Notes: a model not told the origin generated them from the sequence alone. Positions 33,375 to 42,441 are shown, counted from the first letter of the stretch. The stretch: DNA of 49,742 nt from JAHCIE01 sp034431435 (GCA_034431435.1 DAOUDG010000022.1:1-49742); one strand, 5' to 3'. Made by a program: numbers and translations.

Positions 33375-34913
33375 ATGACGGAATACATTCTCCTGGATGG
33401 TGATAGCCTGGGTATCGAGCAGGTGGTGGCGGTGGCGCGGGACGGGACGCGGGTCGCGCTGTCGGACGGGGCCTGGGCGGCGGTGCGGCGGGCGCGGGCG
33501 GCGGTGGAGGCCCTCGTCGCGTCCGACGCGGTGGTCTATGGGGTGACGACGGGCTTCGGCGATTTCAAGAACGTTCTCATCTCGCGCCAGGATGCGGCGG
33601 CTTTGCAGCGTAACCTGGTGCGCTCCCACGCGGTGGGCGTCGGGGTGCGGCTGCCGAGGGAGGCGGTGCGCGCGATGATGGTGGTGCGCGCCAACTCGCT
33701 GGCGAAGGGTTACTCCGGCGTCCAGGAGGGGACGCTGCGCCTGCTGGTGGAGATGTTGAACCGGGGGGTGCATCCGCTGGTTCCGTCGCGCGGGTCGCTG
33801 GGGGCGTCGGGGGACCTGGCGCCGCTGGCCCATATCGCGCTGACGATGATTGGCGAGGGCGAGGCGGAGCACGACGGCGAGACGCTGGCGGCGGCGACGG
33901 CCCTGGCGCGGGCCGGGCTGAGGCCGGTGACCCTCGATGCAAAGGAGGGGCTGGCGCTGGTCAACGGGACGGCGCTGATGGGGGGACTGGGCGCGCTGGC
34001 GACCCACGCCGCCGAAATCGTGTACCAGACGGCCAACGTGGCGGGCGCGCTGACGCTGGAGGCGTTGGAGGGGTCGCCGCAGGCCTTCGATGACCGCTTG
34101 CAGGCGGTGCGGCCCCACCCGCGCCAGATGGAGTGCGCGGCGCACCTGCGCGACTTGCTGGGCGGTAGCGGGCTGGTGCGGCAGGCGGCCGACCCACATC
34201 GGGTGCAGGACCCCTACTCGCTACGCTGTATGCCCCAGGTGCACGGGGCGGTACACGACTCGATTGCCTACGCGCGCTGGGTGGTGGACATCGAGAACAA
34301 CTCGGCCACGGATAACCCGCTGCTGTTCTGGGAGGGGGATACGCCGGTGGCGCTGAGTGGCGGCAACTTCCACGGCGAGTTGACGGCGCTGGCCCTGGAC
34401 TACCTCAAGATGGGCCTGACGGAGCTGGGCAACATCTCGGAGCGGCGCACCAATCGCCTGGTGGATCCCCACTCGAATGGCGGGCTGCTGCCGCCGTTCC
34501 TGACCGAGCGCGGCGGCCTGAATACGGGCTTCATGCTGGCCCACTACACGGCGGCGGCTCTGGCGTCGGAGAACAAGACGCTGGCGCACCCGGCCAGCGC
34601 GGATACGATTCCCACCAGCGGCAACACCGAGGACCACGTGAGCATGGGGCCGACGGCGGCGCACCACACGCTGATGGCGCTGGACAATGTGCAGGGTATC
34701 CTGGCGATTGAGCTGCTATGCGCGGCGCAGGCCATCGATTACCGGCGGCGGGGGGCGCTGGCCGACGCGGCCCTGGGGCAGGGAACGCGCGGCGCGTATG
34801 AGGTGATTCGGCGGCATGTGCCGTTCCTGGCCGAGGATGCCTATCTCGCGCCCTACATCGCCGCGCTGAAGGCGCTGGTGCAGGCGGGGACATTCGGGGC
34901 TAAGGGGGTGTAG
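33375..34913 (+). CDS. hutH: histidine ammonia-lyase
   Basis: 512 residues from ATG 33375, with GAGG eight bases upstream. It deaminates histidine to urocanate, the first step of histidine breakdown. The prosthetic MIO group forms from Ala144-Ser145-Gly146 in GSLGASGDLAPL, two residues off the Pseudomonas numbering. The lid tyrosine region VYGVTTGFGDF, QDPYSLRCMPQ and the C-terminal ENKTLAHPASADTIPTSGNTEDHVSMG are intact. These favour HAL over phenylalanine or tyrosine lyases. No hutU, hutI or hutG gene is in the window. Confidence 0.95.
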   Translation: MTEYILLDGDSLGIEQVVAVARDGTRVALSDGAWAAVRRARAAVEALVASDAVVYGVTTGFGDFKNVLISRQDAAALQRNLVRSHAVGVGVRLPREAVRAMMVVRANSLAKGYSGVQEGTLRLLVEMLNRGVHPLVPSRGSLGASGDLAPLAHIALTMIGEGEAEHDGETLAAATALARAGLRPVTLDAKEGLALVNGTALMGGLGALATHAAEIVYQTANVAGALTLEALEGSPQAFDDRLQAVRPHPRQMECAAHLRDLLGGSGLVRQAADPHRVQDPYSLRCMPQVHGAVHDSIAYARWVVDIENNSATDNPLLFWEGDTPVALSGGNFHGELTALALDYLKMGLTELGNISERRTNRLVDPHSNGGLLPPFLTERGGLNTGFMLAHYTAAALASENKTLAHPASADTIPTSGNTEDHVSMGPTAAHHTLMALDNVQGILAIELLCAAQAIDYRRRGALADAALGQGTRGAYEVIRRHVPFLAEDAYLAPYIAALKALVQAGTFGAKGV

Positions 34914-34934
34914 GCTGGCAGCCCGCCGCCGCCG

Positions 34935-34963
34935 TTTGCCTGTTTGGGGGCGTAGACTAGAAT
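34935..34963 (+). promoter_or_regulatory. possible promoter of the M23 peptidase gene
   Basis: TTTGCC (34935-34940), a 17-base spacer and TAGAAT (34958-34963). It lies in the 129-base gap after hutH. Confidence 0.4.
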
Positions 34964-35042
34964 TGAGGGAGATCGTCGAGCAGGGCAGGGTGCTTTATGC
35001 AGCCCCTTACGCAAGAGTGGGTTGATACAACGGAGTGGTCGG

Positions 35043-35744
35043 ATGGTGAAGCACCTGTTACGCGGGCTGGTAATCGTGCCACTGTTGATGCTGCTGGCGG
35101 CCGTGCCGCACGCGCCTGGCGTGGGCGCGCAGGAGGGTGAGCGGCCCTTCAGCTTCCCCTTTGCCGGGCCGCCCGGCCCCAGCACCTGGCTCATGGGCCA
35201 GCCCTACGGCAATACAACCTTCGCCTACCGCAGCCGCTTCGGCGACTACCGCATGGGCCAGGGCCTCCACTTCGCTATCGACATCAGCGCCAAGTGTGGG
35301 ACGCCCATCCTCGCCATCTACGACGGCACGGTGGCGGTGGTCGACGATGTGTACAAGTATGGGTCGGGACCGCACAACGTCGTCATCAATCACCCCAATG
35401 GTTACGCCTCGCTGTACGGCCACCTGGTCGAGCGGTCGACGCTGGCGGTGGGGACACCGGTCAAGCGTGGCCAGGTGATCGGCTACTCCGGCGACCCTGA
35501 CGAGACGTGCTACTCGCGCCCGCACCTGCACCTGGAGATTCGCGACCCAAGCCACCGTCACGCCTACAACCCGCTGCTGCTGGTGGATATGGACTGGGAT
35601 ACGCTGGTACTATCCAGTCCGTTTGGTCGCACCTTCGAGCGCAACCTGGACGATCCGCGCGGGTGGCAGAATCCCTACGACCAGCCGGAGACAACTTTCG
35701 GCGGGCCGGTCGTGAACGACTTTGCCCGCCCCTGGCCGCCATGA
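35043..35744 (+). CDS. secreted M23-family (LytM/peptidase_M23) metallopeptidase
   Basis: 233 residues. ATG 35043 follows GGAG by eight bases; a TTG start seven codons upstream is less likely. A signal peptide (1-30, ending VGAQ) leads to a LytM-type domain. Zinc ligands are His76-x3-Asp80 (GLHFAIDISAKCGTPI) and His161-x-His163 (SRPHLHLEI). The family cleaves cross-links of peptidoglycan. All ligands are present, so it is probably active rather than a degenerate LytM factor. It has no LysM or SH3b domain. The gene is followed by a long hairpin repeat. Confidence 0.9.
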   Translation: MVKHLLRGLVIVPLLMLLAAVPHAPGVGAQEGERPFSFPFAGPPGPSTWLMGQPYGNTTFAYRSRFGDYRMGQGLHFAIDISAKCGTPILAIYDGTVAVVDDVYKYGSGPHNVVINHPNGYASLYGHLVERSTLAVGTPVKRGQVIGYSGDPDETCYSRPHLHLEIRDPSHRHAYNPLLLVDMDWDTLVLSSPFGRTFERNLDDPRGWQNPYDQPETTFGGPVVNDFARPWPP

Positions 35745-35750
35745 TAAGAT

Positions 35751-35818
35751 GACCAATGGCGAAGGACCAATGACCAATTGGAGAGGCTTCATTGGTCATT
35801 GGTCCTTCGTCTTTGGTC
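35751..35818. repeat. 28-base-arm hairpin repeat of the GACGAAGGACCA type
   Basis: Arms 35751-35778 and 35791-35818 pair over 28 positions with one mismatch and one G-U, around a 12-base loop. The right arm contains the reverse complement of GACGAAGGACCA (35800-35811). It lies between the M23 gene and the next start, and may act as terminator or as a REP-like element. Confidence 0.7.
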
Positions 35819-35837
35819 GGCCTGGCAGGAGACAGCG

Positions 35838-37394
35838 ATGTTGCCCCTAGATGCCTCGCCCGCGCGCGCCATCCTGCTGCACGTCGATGACGATGTCGCC
35901 ATTGCCCGCGCGCCGCTGACGGCGGGACGACGCATCGACGGCCACGGCGCAGGGTCAGTGACGGTGCGCGAGACGATTCCCGTCGGGCACAAGGTCGCCT
36001 TGCGCGCCGTTGGGCAGGGGGAGCCGATTCGCCGCTACGGGCAGATCATCGGCTTTGCCACGGCGGATATCGCCGCTGGCTCACACGTTCACTCCCACAA
36101 CCTGGCCGTCGCCAGCTTCGCCCGCGACTACGCTTTCGGCGTTGATGTGCGACCGGTGGATTTCGTGCCCGTAGCGGAGCGACGCACCTTCCAGGGCTAT
36201 CGACGGCCCGACGGCCGCGTGGCGACGCGCAACGTGATTGCTGTCATCGCGACGGTCAACTGCTCGGCATTCACGACGCGGCGCATTGCCGAGCGGGCGC
36301 GGGCCGAGCTGCTACCGCGCTTTCCCCACGTCGATGACGTCATCGGCCTGACCCACAAGAGCGGCTGCGGGGCGCGCTACGGCGGCCCCGAACTCGACCT
36401 GCTGCAACGCGCCCTGGCCGGTTTGGCCCGCCACGCCAACGTGGCGGGCTTCGTACTGGTCAGCCTGGGCTGCGAGATCAACCAGATCAGCTACCTCATC
36501 GAGTCGCAGACATTGTACATGCCGGGCGAGACGCCGCGCTTGCCGCCGACCGTGCTGATTCAGGAGGAGGGCGGCGTGGCGGCGACGGTGGCGGCGGGGC
36601 TGGCGGCGGTCGCGACACTGCTGCCCCTGGCCGACACGGCGCGCCGCACGCCGGCCGATGCGTCGCACCTGAGCGTGGCGTTGCAGTGTGGGGGCAGCGA
36701 CGGTTGGTCGGGGGTGACGGCCAACCCGGCCCTGGGGCACGCCTGCGACCTCATTGTCGCCCAGGGCGGGACGGTGTGCCTGGCCGAGACGCCCGAAATC
36801 TACGGCGCGGAGCATATGCTGACGCGGCGCGCGGTATCGCGGGCGGTGGGGGAGAAGCTGGTGGAGCGGATACGCTGGTGGGAGGACTATACGGGCCGCC
36901 AGGACATGGCGATGGACAATAACCCAACGCCGGGCAATAAGGCGGGCGGGTTGACGACCATCTACGAGAAGTCGCTGGGGGCCGTGGCAAAAGCGGGTAC
37001 GACGCCGCTGGTGGAGGTGCTGGAATACGCGCAGCCTATCACGCAGCGTGGCTTCGTGTACATGGACACGCCGGGGTACGACCCGGTATCCTGCACGGGG
37101 CAGGTAGCGGGCGGCTGCAACATCGTGGCCTTCACCACGGGGCGCGGGAGTTGCTTCGGCTTCAAGCCGGCGCCAAGCATCAAGATTGCCAGCAACAGCG
37201 AGATGTACCGCTGCATGGTGTCCGACATGGATGTGGACGCGGGGCGCATCCTGGATGGGGCGAGCGTGGCGGAGGTAGGCGAGGAGATTCTTGACCTGCT
37301 GCTGCGCGTGGCGAGCGGTGAGCCGTCCAAGAGCGAGGCGCAGGGCATCGGCGAGGATGAGTTCAATCCGTGGATCATCGGGGCGACGCTGTAG
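35838..37394 (+). CDS. uxaA: UxaA-family altronate/galactarate dehydratase-like enzyme
   Basis: 518 residues. ATG 35838 follows AGGAGA by five bases; the frame is open 20 codons further upstream, through the hairpin repeat. The N-terminal SAF-like domain (about 10-100) is fused to the UxaA C-terminal dehydratase domain, the usual fused form. Signatures include GYRRPDGRVATRNVIAVI, VIGLTHKSGCGARYGG, CGGSDGWSGVTANPALG, DNNPTPGNKAGGLTTIYEKSLGA and FTTGRGSCFGFKPAPSIKIA. Such enzymes remove water from altronate or related sugar acids using iron. No uxaB, uxaC or kdgK gene is next to it, so the substrate is inferred from family only. Confidence 0.88.
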   Translation: MLPLDASPARAILLHVDDDVAIARAPLTAGRRIDGHGAGSVTVRETIPVGHKVALRAVGQGEPIRRYGQIIGFATADIAAGSHVHSHNLAVASFARDYAFGVDVRPVDFVPVAERRTFQGYRRPDGRVATRNVIAVIATVNCSAFTTRRIAERARAELLPRFPHVDDVIGLTHKSGCGARYGGPELDLLQRALAGLARHANVAGFVLVSLGCEINQISYLIESQTLYMPGETPRLPPTVLIQEEGGVAATVAAGLAAVATLLPLADTARRTPADASHLSVALQCGGSDGWSGVTANPALGHACDLIVAQGGTVCLAETPEIYGAEHMLTRRAVSRAVGEKLVERIRWWEDYTGRQDMAMDNNPTPGNKAGGLTTIYEKSLGAVAKAGTTPLVEVLEYAQPITQRGFVYMDTPGYDPVSCTGQVAGGCNIVAFTTGRGSCFGFKPAPSIKIASNSEMYRCMVSDMDVDAGRILDGASVAEVGEEILDLLLRVASGEPSKSEAQGIGEDEFNPWIIGATL

Positions 37395-37492
37395 GTGACG
37401 ATCGACGAGGGGCCACCGACTATGGCTTTGTTTCGAGTGGCCGGCGACCCGTGGTCACGCACGCTGTCAGCGGCCGGCGGGCGGGCCAGGCG

Positions 37493-38041
37493 TCACTCGC
37501 CCGACCCATCGCGCTGCGCCTCATCGTCGAGCCATGCCGCCAGGTTGTCCCAGCCGTAGGCGGCCTCGCGCAGGTCCGCGCCGCCAATGTTGATGCTGGC
37601 CTCGCCGACGTAGCGCCCGCCTAGCCGCTCGTAGAAATGGCGAGAGGGGTTGTCGGCCAGAACCAGCACGAGCATCGACCGATAGCCGGCCGCGTGCAGC
37701 CACTCGGCGGCGGCTACCGTCAATTGTCGCCCCAAACCTCGCCCCTGGTACTCAGGCTGCACGTACAAGGCCCACAGCTCGCCGTCATAGCCGTCTGGCC
37801 CCTCGCGCATCGGCCCCGCGCCGGCGAAACCGACAACCTGGCCGGCATCCTCGGCAACCAGGGTGATGGTCGCGCCGGTGGTGCGTAGCAGAATCTCTCG
37901 CCATCGTTCGGCGCGCGCCGGGTAGGATAGGCCGTCCAGCACGGCATCAGGGACGATGCCTCGGTAAGCCGCGCGCCAGGTATCGATGTGCACGCGGGCC
38001 AGGCCGTCGGGGTCGTCCAGGGTGGCTGGTCGGATTTTCAT
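37493..38041 (-). CDS. GNAT-family N-acetyltransferase
   Basis: 182 residues. ATG 38041-38039 overlaps the stop of the upstream thioesterase gene in an ATGA arrangement, so the two are translationally coupled; AGGAG is six bases upstream. The acetyl-CoA-binding signature QPEYQGRGLGRQLTVAA and the end FYERLGGRYVGE are typical GNAT. The N-terminus (IRPATLDDPDGLARVHIDTWRAAYRGIVPD) is that of the subgroup often annotated as ribosomal-protein or small-molecule acetyltransferases. The acceptor is unknown. Confidence 0.9.
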   Translation of the reverse strand: MKIRPATLDDPDGLARVHIDTWRAAYRGIVPDAVLDGLSYPARAERWREILLRTTGATITLVAEDAGQVVGFAGAGPMREGPDGYDGELWALYVQPEYQGRGLGRQLTVAAAEWLHAAGYRSMLVLVLADNPSRHFYERLGGRYVGEASINIGGADLREAAYGWDNLAAWLDDEAQRDGSGE

Positions 38042-38445
38042 TCCTGCTCCTGCTCCAACTGCGCCAGGCGCTGAGTCAGCCATGCGCGGCTGACGAGCAT
38101 CTGCACGGTGCGCCCCCGGCCGATCAGCCGATTGCCGCAGTGGGTCGTTACGTCACACACGATACGGCGGCCGTCCATATGGGCCAGATAGGCCGTGGCC
38201 TGAACGTGGCGGCCAACCAGCGCCGGGCCGAGGTGGACCACCTCGACGGCGTGGCCGATGGTCTCTTCATTGTCATCGAGATAGGGCAGGACGAGCTTGC
38301 GCGAAGCCTCTTCCATGTGCCGCACCAGGTTCCACGTCGCGTAGACCGGGTGCGTCGCTCCCAATTCCTCGAAGGCGGCGACCATGTCGGGACGCACGAC
38401 CACCTTTACCGACGCCGCGGCCCCGATCTGTAACCCTGGGCGCAT
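38038..38445 (-). CDS. FlK-like hot-dog thioesterase
   Basis: 135 residues. ATG 38445-38443 follows GGGAGG; a start four codons earlier would overlap that site. The protein closely follows the fluoroacetyl-CoA thioesterase (FlK)-like family: VVVRPDMVAAFEELGATHPVYAT, HMEEASRKLVLPYL and VVHLGPALVG place the Thr, Glu and His of the FlK catalytic triad. The family hydrolyses acyl-CoA esters; specificity for fluoroacetyl-CoA is not implied. It is coupled to a GNAT gene through a 4-base overlap. Confidence 0.85.
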   Translation of the reverse strand: MRPGLQIGAAASVKVVVRPDMVAAFEELGATHPVYATWNLVRHMEEASRKLVLPYLDDNEETIGHAVEVVHLGPALVGRHVQATAYLAHMDGRRIVCDVTTHCGNRLIGRGRTVQMLVSRAWLTQRLAQLEQEQE

Positions 38446-38535
38446 GCTGCCTCCCAACTACAGGCGACAATTACAGCGAAGGTACGAGCGACCGAGATGG
38501 GCGCGGCGGGCGACGAGACGAGCGCCGCGCGGCGA

Positions 38536-39039
38536 CTATCGCGCCGGTGGTGCGGTGCGCCGCCATTGGTTCTGGACGAGGCGGTAGTAGCGCGTCTCGT
38601 GGCGTACACCGTGGGCGTCGGCGACATCGACCTGCGCTTCGACGAGGGTATCATCGACGAAGCGGAAGGCTTGCAGGTTGACGCTGCGGAGTTCTTTGCC
38701 GCTGGCGTCGAATTGGCGCTCCAGCTCGCGCCGCCAGTCGATGCGACTCTGGAGATCGATGGTGGAGGTCAAGAGCTGGCGGTTGCCGCTCTGCCAGGCC
38801 CAGGTTTCCAGGTCCACGGCAGCCTGGAGGTCGGCGCGGGCGGCGGTGGTGGAACGCTGGAAGCGGCCAAAGCCGAACCCGGCCAGCCCCGCCAGGCCCA
38901 GCAGCAGCGCGCCTATCAGGAGCAGGGCGGCGACGCGCCGCCAGGGGAAGGCGGAGCGGTCGGGGCGATCGGGTTCGTACCCTTCGGGCGCGGCGGTCGG
39001 GTCATCGTGGAAATCCCATTGCAGGCTTGAATCGGACAT
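38536..39039 (-). CDS. single-pass membrane protein, function unknown
   Basis: 167 residues. The N-terminal ~30 residues are polar and cytoplasmic. A hydrophobic segment at about 35-58 (VAALLLIGALLLGLAGLAGF) is followed by an extracytoplasmic region that begins with a helical part (RADLQAAVDLETWAWQSGN) and ends with strands (YYRLVQNQWRRTAP) like the NTF2-like/SnoaL-like fold of small exported domains. No recognisable family. It starts 59 bases downstream of an extended -10 promoter and is the first of three minus-strand genes; the gap to the thioesterase gene is 90 bases. Confidence 0.7.
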   Translation of the reverse strand: MSDSSLQWDFHDDPTAAPEGYEPDRPDRSAFPWRRVAALLLIGALLLGLAGLAGFGFGRFQRSTTAARADLQAAVDLETWAWQSGNRQLLTSTIDLQSRIDWRRELERQFDASGKELRSVNLQAFRFVDDTLVEAQVDVADAHGVRHETRYYRLVQNQWRRTAPPAR

Positions 39040-39097
39040 GGGTTGACTGTCACTTTACTAGCGGCGCGGCAGCAAACGGTGGTTCTATCGACGCTAA

Positions 39098-39106
39098 AGT
39101 ATAGCA
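39098..39106 (-). promoter_or_regulatory. extended -10 promoter of the minus-strand three-gene group
   Basis: TGCTATACT on the minus strand, with a leader of about 50 bases before the ATG at 39039. Confidence 0.58.
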
Positions 39107-39223
39107 CAGGCGGCCAGTGGCAAGGAAAGTTGCCCGCCCTGCGCGGGCAGGGCGACCGAGTATTTCGGCGTGTGCGCCGCCGGCGCGGTCCACCGCGACG
39201 GGTGAAGGACTCACCACCGAATA

Positions 39224-39302
39224 TTCACCCGACGGCCCGACGCCTGCGCTATAATTGACTCCAGGGAGGCCAACGCGTCGTCCGCCGTGTTGAGCGTTGG
39301 CC
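39224..39302 (+). promoter_or_regulatory. metal-ATPase promoter with long spacer and leader inverted repeat
   Basis: TATAAT (39250-39255) has a possible TTCACC -35 (39224-39229) 20 bases away, the long spacing seen at MerR-type metal-controlled promoters. GAATATTC (39219-39226) overlaps it, and GGCCAACG/CGTTGGCC (39268-39275, 39295-39302) forms an inverted repeat in the leader. Confidence 0.45.
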
Positions 39303-39321
39303 GTATAGTATGGAGTGATCT

Positions 39322-41652
39322 GTGAAATCGCGTGAATTAGAGATTCCCCTCGCGCCGCCGCCCGACGAGGGGCACTGCGCGGACATTCTGCTGGAAACGG
39401 TCTCAACCCACCAGGGTATTCGCGGCGCGGGCTTCGACTCGTCGCGTTCGACGTTGACGCTACAATACGATCCGGGGCAGACGTCCCTCAGCCAGGTCGA
39501 GGCCGTGGCCGCCGACCTGGGCATCGCCCTCGGCCGCCAGTTCGAGTCGTGCTCGCTCAACGTGGGCGGGCTGCGTTGCGACCAGTGCGCGCTGCGCCTG
39601 GAGCGCGGCCTGACGGCCCTACCGGGCGTGGTGCGCGCCAGCGTCAACCCGGCCGCCGGGCGGTTGGGCGTGGAGTATGTGGCCGATACGGTGACGACGG
39701 CGCAGATCGAGCGGCGCATCATCGACATGGGCTACAAGGTTCCCAAGGACGTGGAGGCCAGGTCGTTCTGGGAACGTCATCATCTGGCCGTGATGACAGT
39801 CCTGGCGGGCGTCTTCCTGGCGCTGGGTTTCGTCGCCGGCGCGGTCGGCGCGCCGCCCATGGCGGCGGTAGCGTTGTTCGCGCTGTCGTACCTGTTCGGC
39901 GGGCTGTTCGCCGCCCGCAAGGGGATGCAGTCCCTGCTGACCCTGTCGCTGGATGTGGACTTCTTGATGGTGGCGGCCGCGATTGGCGCGGCCAGCATCG
40001 GGCACTGGGAAGAGGGCGCAATCCTGCTCTTCCTGTTCTCGCTGGGCACGGCCCTGGAACACTACGCGCTGGACCGTACTCGCAACTCCATTCGCGCCCT
40101 GATGGACCTGTCCCCGCGCCAGGCGACGGTGGTGCGGAGTGTGGAGGGCATGCGCCGCGAGGCGGTCGTGCCGGTCGAAGACCTGCTGGTGGGTGACCTG
40201 ATTCTGGTGCGGCCGGGCGAGAAGATTGCCGCCGACGGGCAGATTGTGAGCGGGCAATCGGCCGTGGACCAGGCGGCCATCACCGGCGAGTCCATCCCCG
40301 TCGACAAGGCGGTGGGGGACGGCGTATTCGCGGGCACGCTCAACGGGGCGGGCGCGCTGGAAGTGCGGGTCATCAAGCGCGCCCAGGATACAACCCTGGC
40401 GAAAATCGTCCAGATGGTGGAGGAGGCGCGGAGCGAGAAGTCGCCGACGCAGCGCTTTATCGAGACCTTCGAGGAGCGGTACGCCTGGGGCGTCGTGATT
40501 GCCACGCTCCTGCTGATCATCGTGCCGACGCTGCTAGGGGAGGACTTCCCGACGAGCTTCTACCGGGCGATGACCCTGCTGGTTGTGGCGTCGCCGTGCG
40601 CGCTGGTCATCTCGACGCCCGCGTCGGTCCTGTCGGCTATCGCGAACGGGGCGCGGTCGGGCATCCTGTTCAAGGGCGGCGCGCACCTGGAGAATGTGGG
40701 TCACGTCAAGGTGGTGGCCTTCGACAAGACCGGCACGCTGACCCACGGCCGGCCGCGGGTGACGGACGTGACGCCGCTGGCCGGGGAAAGCGCGGAGGGG
40801 ATGCTGGCAGCGGCGGCGGCGGTGGAGAAGCTATCGGAGCATCCCATCGCGGCGGCGGTGGTGGCGGCGGCCGAGGAGCGCGGGCTGGCAATCGGGACGG
40901 CGCGCGACGGTCAGTCTACCGTCGGCCAGGGTATCCACGGTGTTCTGGACGGGCGCATCGTGTGGGTGGGCAAGCCCACGCTGGCCGCCAGCCAGGGTGT
41001 GGCGCTGGCTGACACGGTTCTGGCGCAGGTGGCGGAACTGGAGAGCCAGGGCAAGACAGCGATGGTCGTTGGGGTGGACCGCCCGCTGGGCATCATCGCC
41101 GTAGCCGACACAATTCGGCCCACCTCGCCGGACGCCGTCACCGCGCTCAAGAAACTGGGCGTGGAGCGCGTGGTGATGCTGACCGGCGACAACCGGCGGG
41201 CGGCGCAGACCATCGGCCACCAGGCGGGGGTGGACGAGGTGTTCGCCGACCTGCTACCCGCCGACAAGGTGCGCAAGGTCAAGGACCTGGAAACACAATA
41301 CGGCTCGGTGGCGGTGGTGGGCGACGGCGTGAACGACGCGCCCGCCCTGGCCGCCGCGTCGGTGGGTATCGCCATGGGCGCGGCCGGCTCGGACGTGGCG
41401 CTGGAGACGGCGGACGTGGTGCTGATGGCTGACGACCTGATGAAGATTCCGTATGCCATCGGCCTCGGACGGCAGTCGACGCGCGTCGTCAAGCAGAATC
41501 TGACCTTCGCCCTGAGTGTCATCGCGGTACTCATCGTGGCGACGCTGCTCGGCGTGGTGGGCCTGCCACTGGGCGTGATCGGGCACGAGGGCAGTACGGT
41601 TCTGGTAGTGCTGAACGGCCTGCGCCTGCTGAGCTTCAAGCCGAACGTGTAG
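39322..41652 (+). CDS. P1B-type heavy-metal ATPase, P1B-4-like
   Basis: 776 residues. GTG 39322 follows GGAG. It pumps transition-metal ions across the membrane. Two N-terminal HMA-like modules precede eight membrane helices; the first (about 18-72) lacks a CxxC, the second has C86-DQ-C89. The phosphorylated Asp468 is in DKTGTLTHG, TGES and GDGVNDAPALAAA are intact. Helix 4 has SPC (424-426) instead of CPC or CPH, and the last helices contain HEGST (755-759). SPC plus HEG(S/G)T is the P1B-4 signature (Co/Ni/Fe-type exporters). N-terminal metal domains are unusual in that subgroup. A LysE exporter gene starts three bases after the stop. Confidence 0.92.
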   Translation: MKSRELEIPLAPPPDEGHCADILLETVSTHQGIRGAGFDSSRSTLTLQYDPGQTSLSQVEAVAADLGIALGRQFESCSLNVGGLRCDQCALRLERGLTALPGVVRASVNPAAGRLGVEYVADTVTTAQIERRIIDMGYKVPKDVEARSFWERHHLAVMTVLAGVFLALGFVAGAVGAPPMAAVALFALSYLFGGLFAARKGMQSLLTLSLDVDFLMVAAAIGAASIGHWEEGAILLFLFSLGTALEHYALDRTRNSIRALMDLSPRQATVVRSVEGMRREAVVPVEDLLVGDLILVRPGEKIAADGQIVSGQSAVDQAAITGESIPVDKAVGDGVFAGTLNGAGALEVRVIKRAQDTTLAKIVQMVEEARSEKSPTQRFIETFEERYAWGVVIATLLLIIVPTLLGEDFPTSFYRAMTLLVVASPCALVISTPASVLSAIANGARSGILFKGGAHLENVGHVKVVAFDKTGTLTHGRPRVTDVTPLAGESAEGMLAAAAAVEKLSEHPIAAAVVAAAEERGLAIGTARDGQSTVGQGIHGVLDGRIVWVGKPTLAASQGVALADTVLAQVAELESQGKTAMVVGVDRPLGIIAVADTIRPTSPDAVTALKKLGVERVVMLTGDNRRAAQTIGHQAGVDEVFADLLPADKVRKVKDLETQYGSVAVVGDGVNDAPALAAASVGIAMGAAGSDVALETADVVLMADDLMKIPYAIGLGRQSTRVVKQNLTFALSVIAVLIVATLLGVVGLPLGVIGHEGSTVLVVLNGLRLLSFKPNV

Positions 41653-41655
41653 CGC

Positions 41656-42267
41656 GTGCTGGCCTACTTTCTGCAGGGCGCGACCCTGGGTTTCTCGGCG
41701 GCGGTGACGCCGGGGCCATTCCAGGCTTACCTGCTGGCGCACACGATGCAGCACGGGCTACGGCGCACCGTGCTGAGCGCGTTCGCGCCGCTGCTGAGCG
41801 ACGGCCCCATCATCCTCATCGTGTTGCTCGTGCTGACCCAGGCGCCGGCGTGGCTGTTGCGGGGGCTGCAAGTGGTGGGTGGCGTGTTCCTCATCTACCT
41901 GGCCTACGGCACGTTTCAGGCCTTTCGCGCCGCCAGGGGGCCAGAGCCTCTTTCGACGCCCTCGACCCGCGATAGCCTGATGAAGGCTACCCTGACCAAC
42001 TTCCTTAGCCCCGGGCCGTGGCTGTTCTGGAGTGTGGCGGCCGGGCCGATGCTGGTGCGCGCCTGGGCGGGGCAGCCGCTGTGGGGCATTGGCTTCCTGG
42101 TGGGCTTCTATGGGGTGCTGATTGGCGGGCTAACCCTCCTCATCGGCATCTTCGCTACGGCGCGGCGGGGCGGCCCGCGCCTGGCCCACGCCCTCAACGG
42201 TGTCGCCGCGCTGGCCCTGCTCCTGCTGGGGGTGTATCAGCTGGCGCTGGGCATCGTCGGGGGTTGA
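41656..42267 (+). CDS. LysE/RhtB-family exporter
   Basis: 203 residues. GTG 41656 begins three bases after the ATPase stop; with no Shine-Dalgarno of its own it is probably translationally coupled. It has six membrane helices, with LGFSAAVTPGPFQAYLLAHTM at the start (the Gly-Pro-Gly-Pro-like TPGP motif of the LysE superfamily), FAPLLSDGPII and FLSPGPWLFW. The superfamily exports amino acids, and some members export metals (CadD type). Position behind a metal ATPase makes a metal role possible, but this is inference. Confidence 0.86.
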   Translation: MLAYFLQGATLGFSAAVTPGPFQAYLLAHTMQHGLRRTVLSAFAPLLSDGPIILIVLLVLTQAPAWLLRGLQVVGGVFLIYLAYGTFQAFRAARGPEPLSTPSTRDSLMKATLTNFLSPGPWLFWSVAAGPMLVRAWAGQPLWGIGFLVGFYGVLIGGLTLLIGIFATARRGGPRLAHALNGVAALALLLLGVYQLALGIVGG

Positions 42268-42326
42268 CACGCGCAAGGGTAAGACCGGCCGTCGCGGAAC
42301 GTCTAACCTGACGCCATGACTCTTGA

Positions 42327-42400
<74 letters not shown>

Positions 42401-42404
42401 CACG

Positions 42405-42441
42405 CCACGCGGTCGAGACGTTTCGACCGCGTGGTTTTTTT
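42405..42441 (+). terminator. rho-independent terminator after tRNA-Val
   Basis: Perfect 12-base arms CCACGCGGTCGA/TCGACCGCGTGG (42405-42416, 42423-42434) followed by seven T. It begins five bases after the tRNA. Confidence 0.93.

Noticed and set aside
39322..41652. Zn/Cd/Pb P1B-2 (ZntA-type) assignment of the metal ATPase
   Set aside because: The CPC motif of that group is absent; SPC and HEGST indicate P1B-4 instead.
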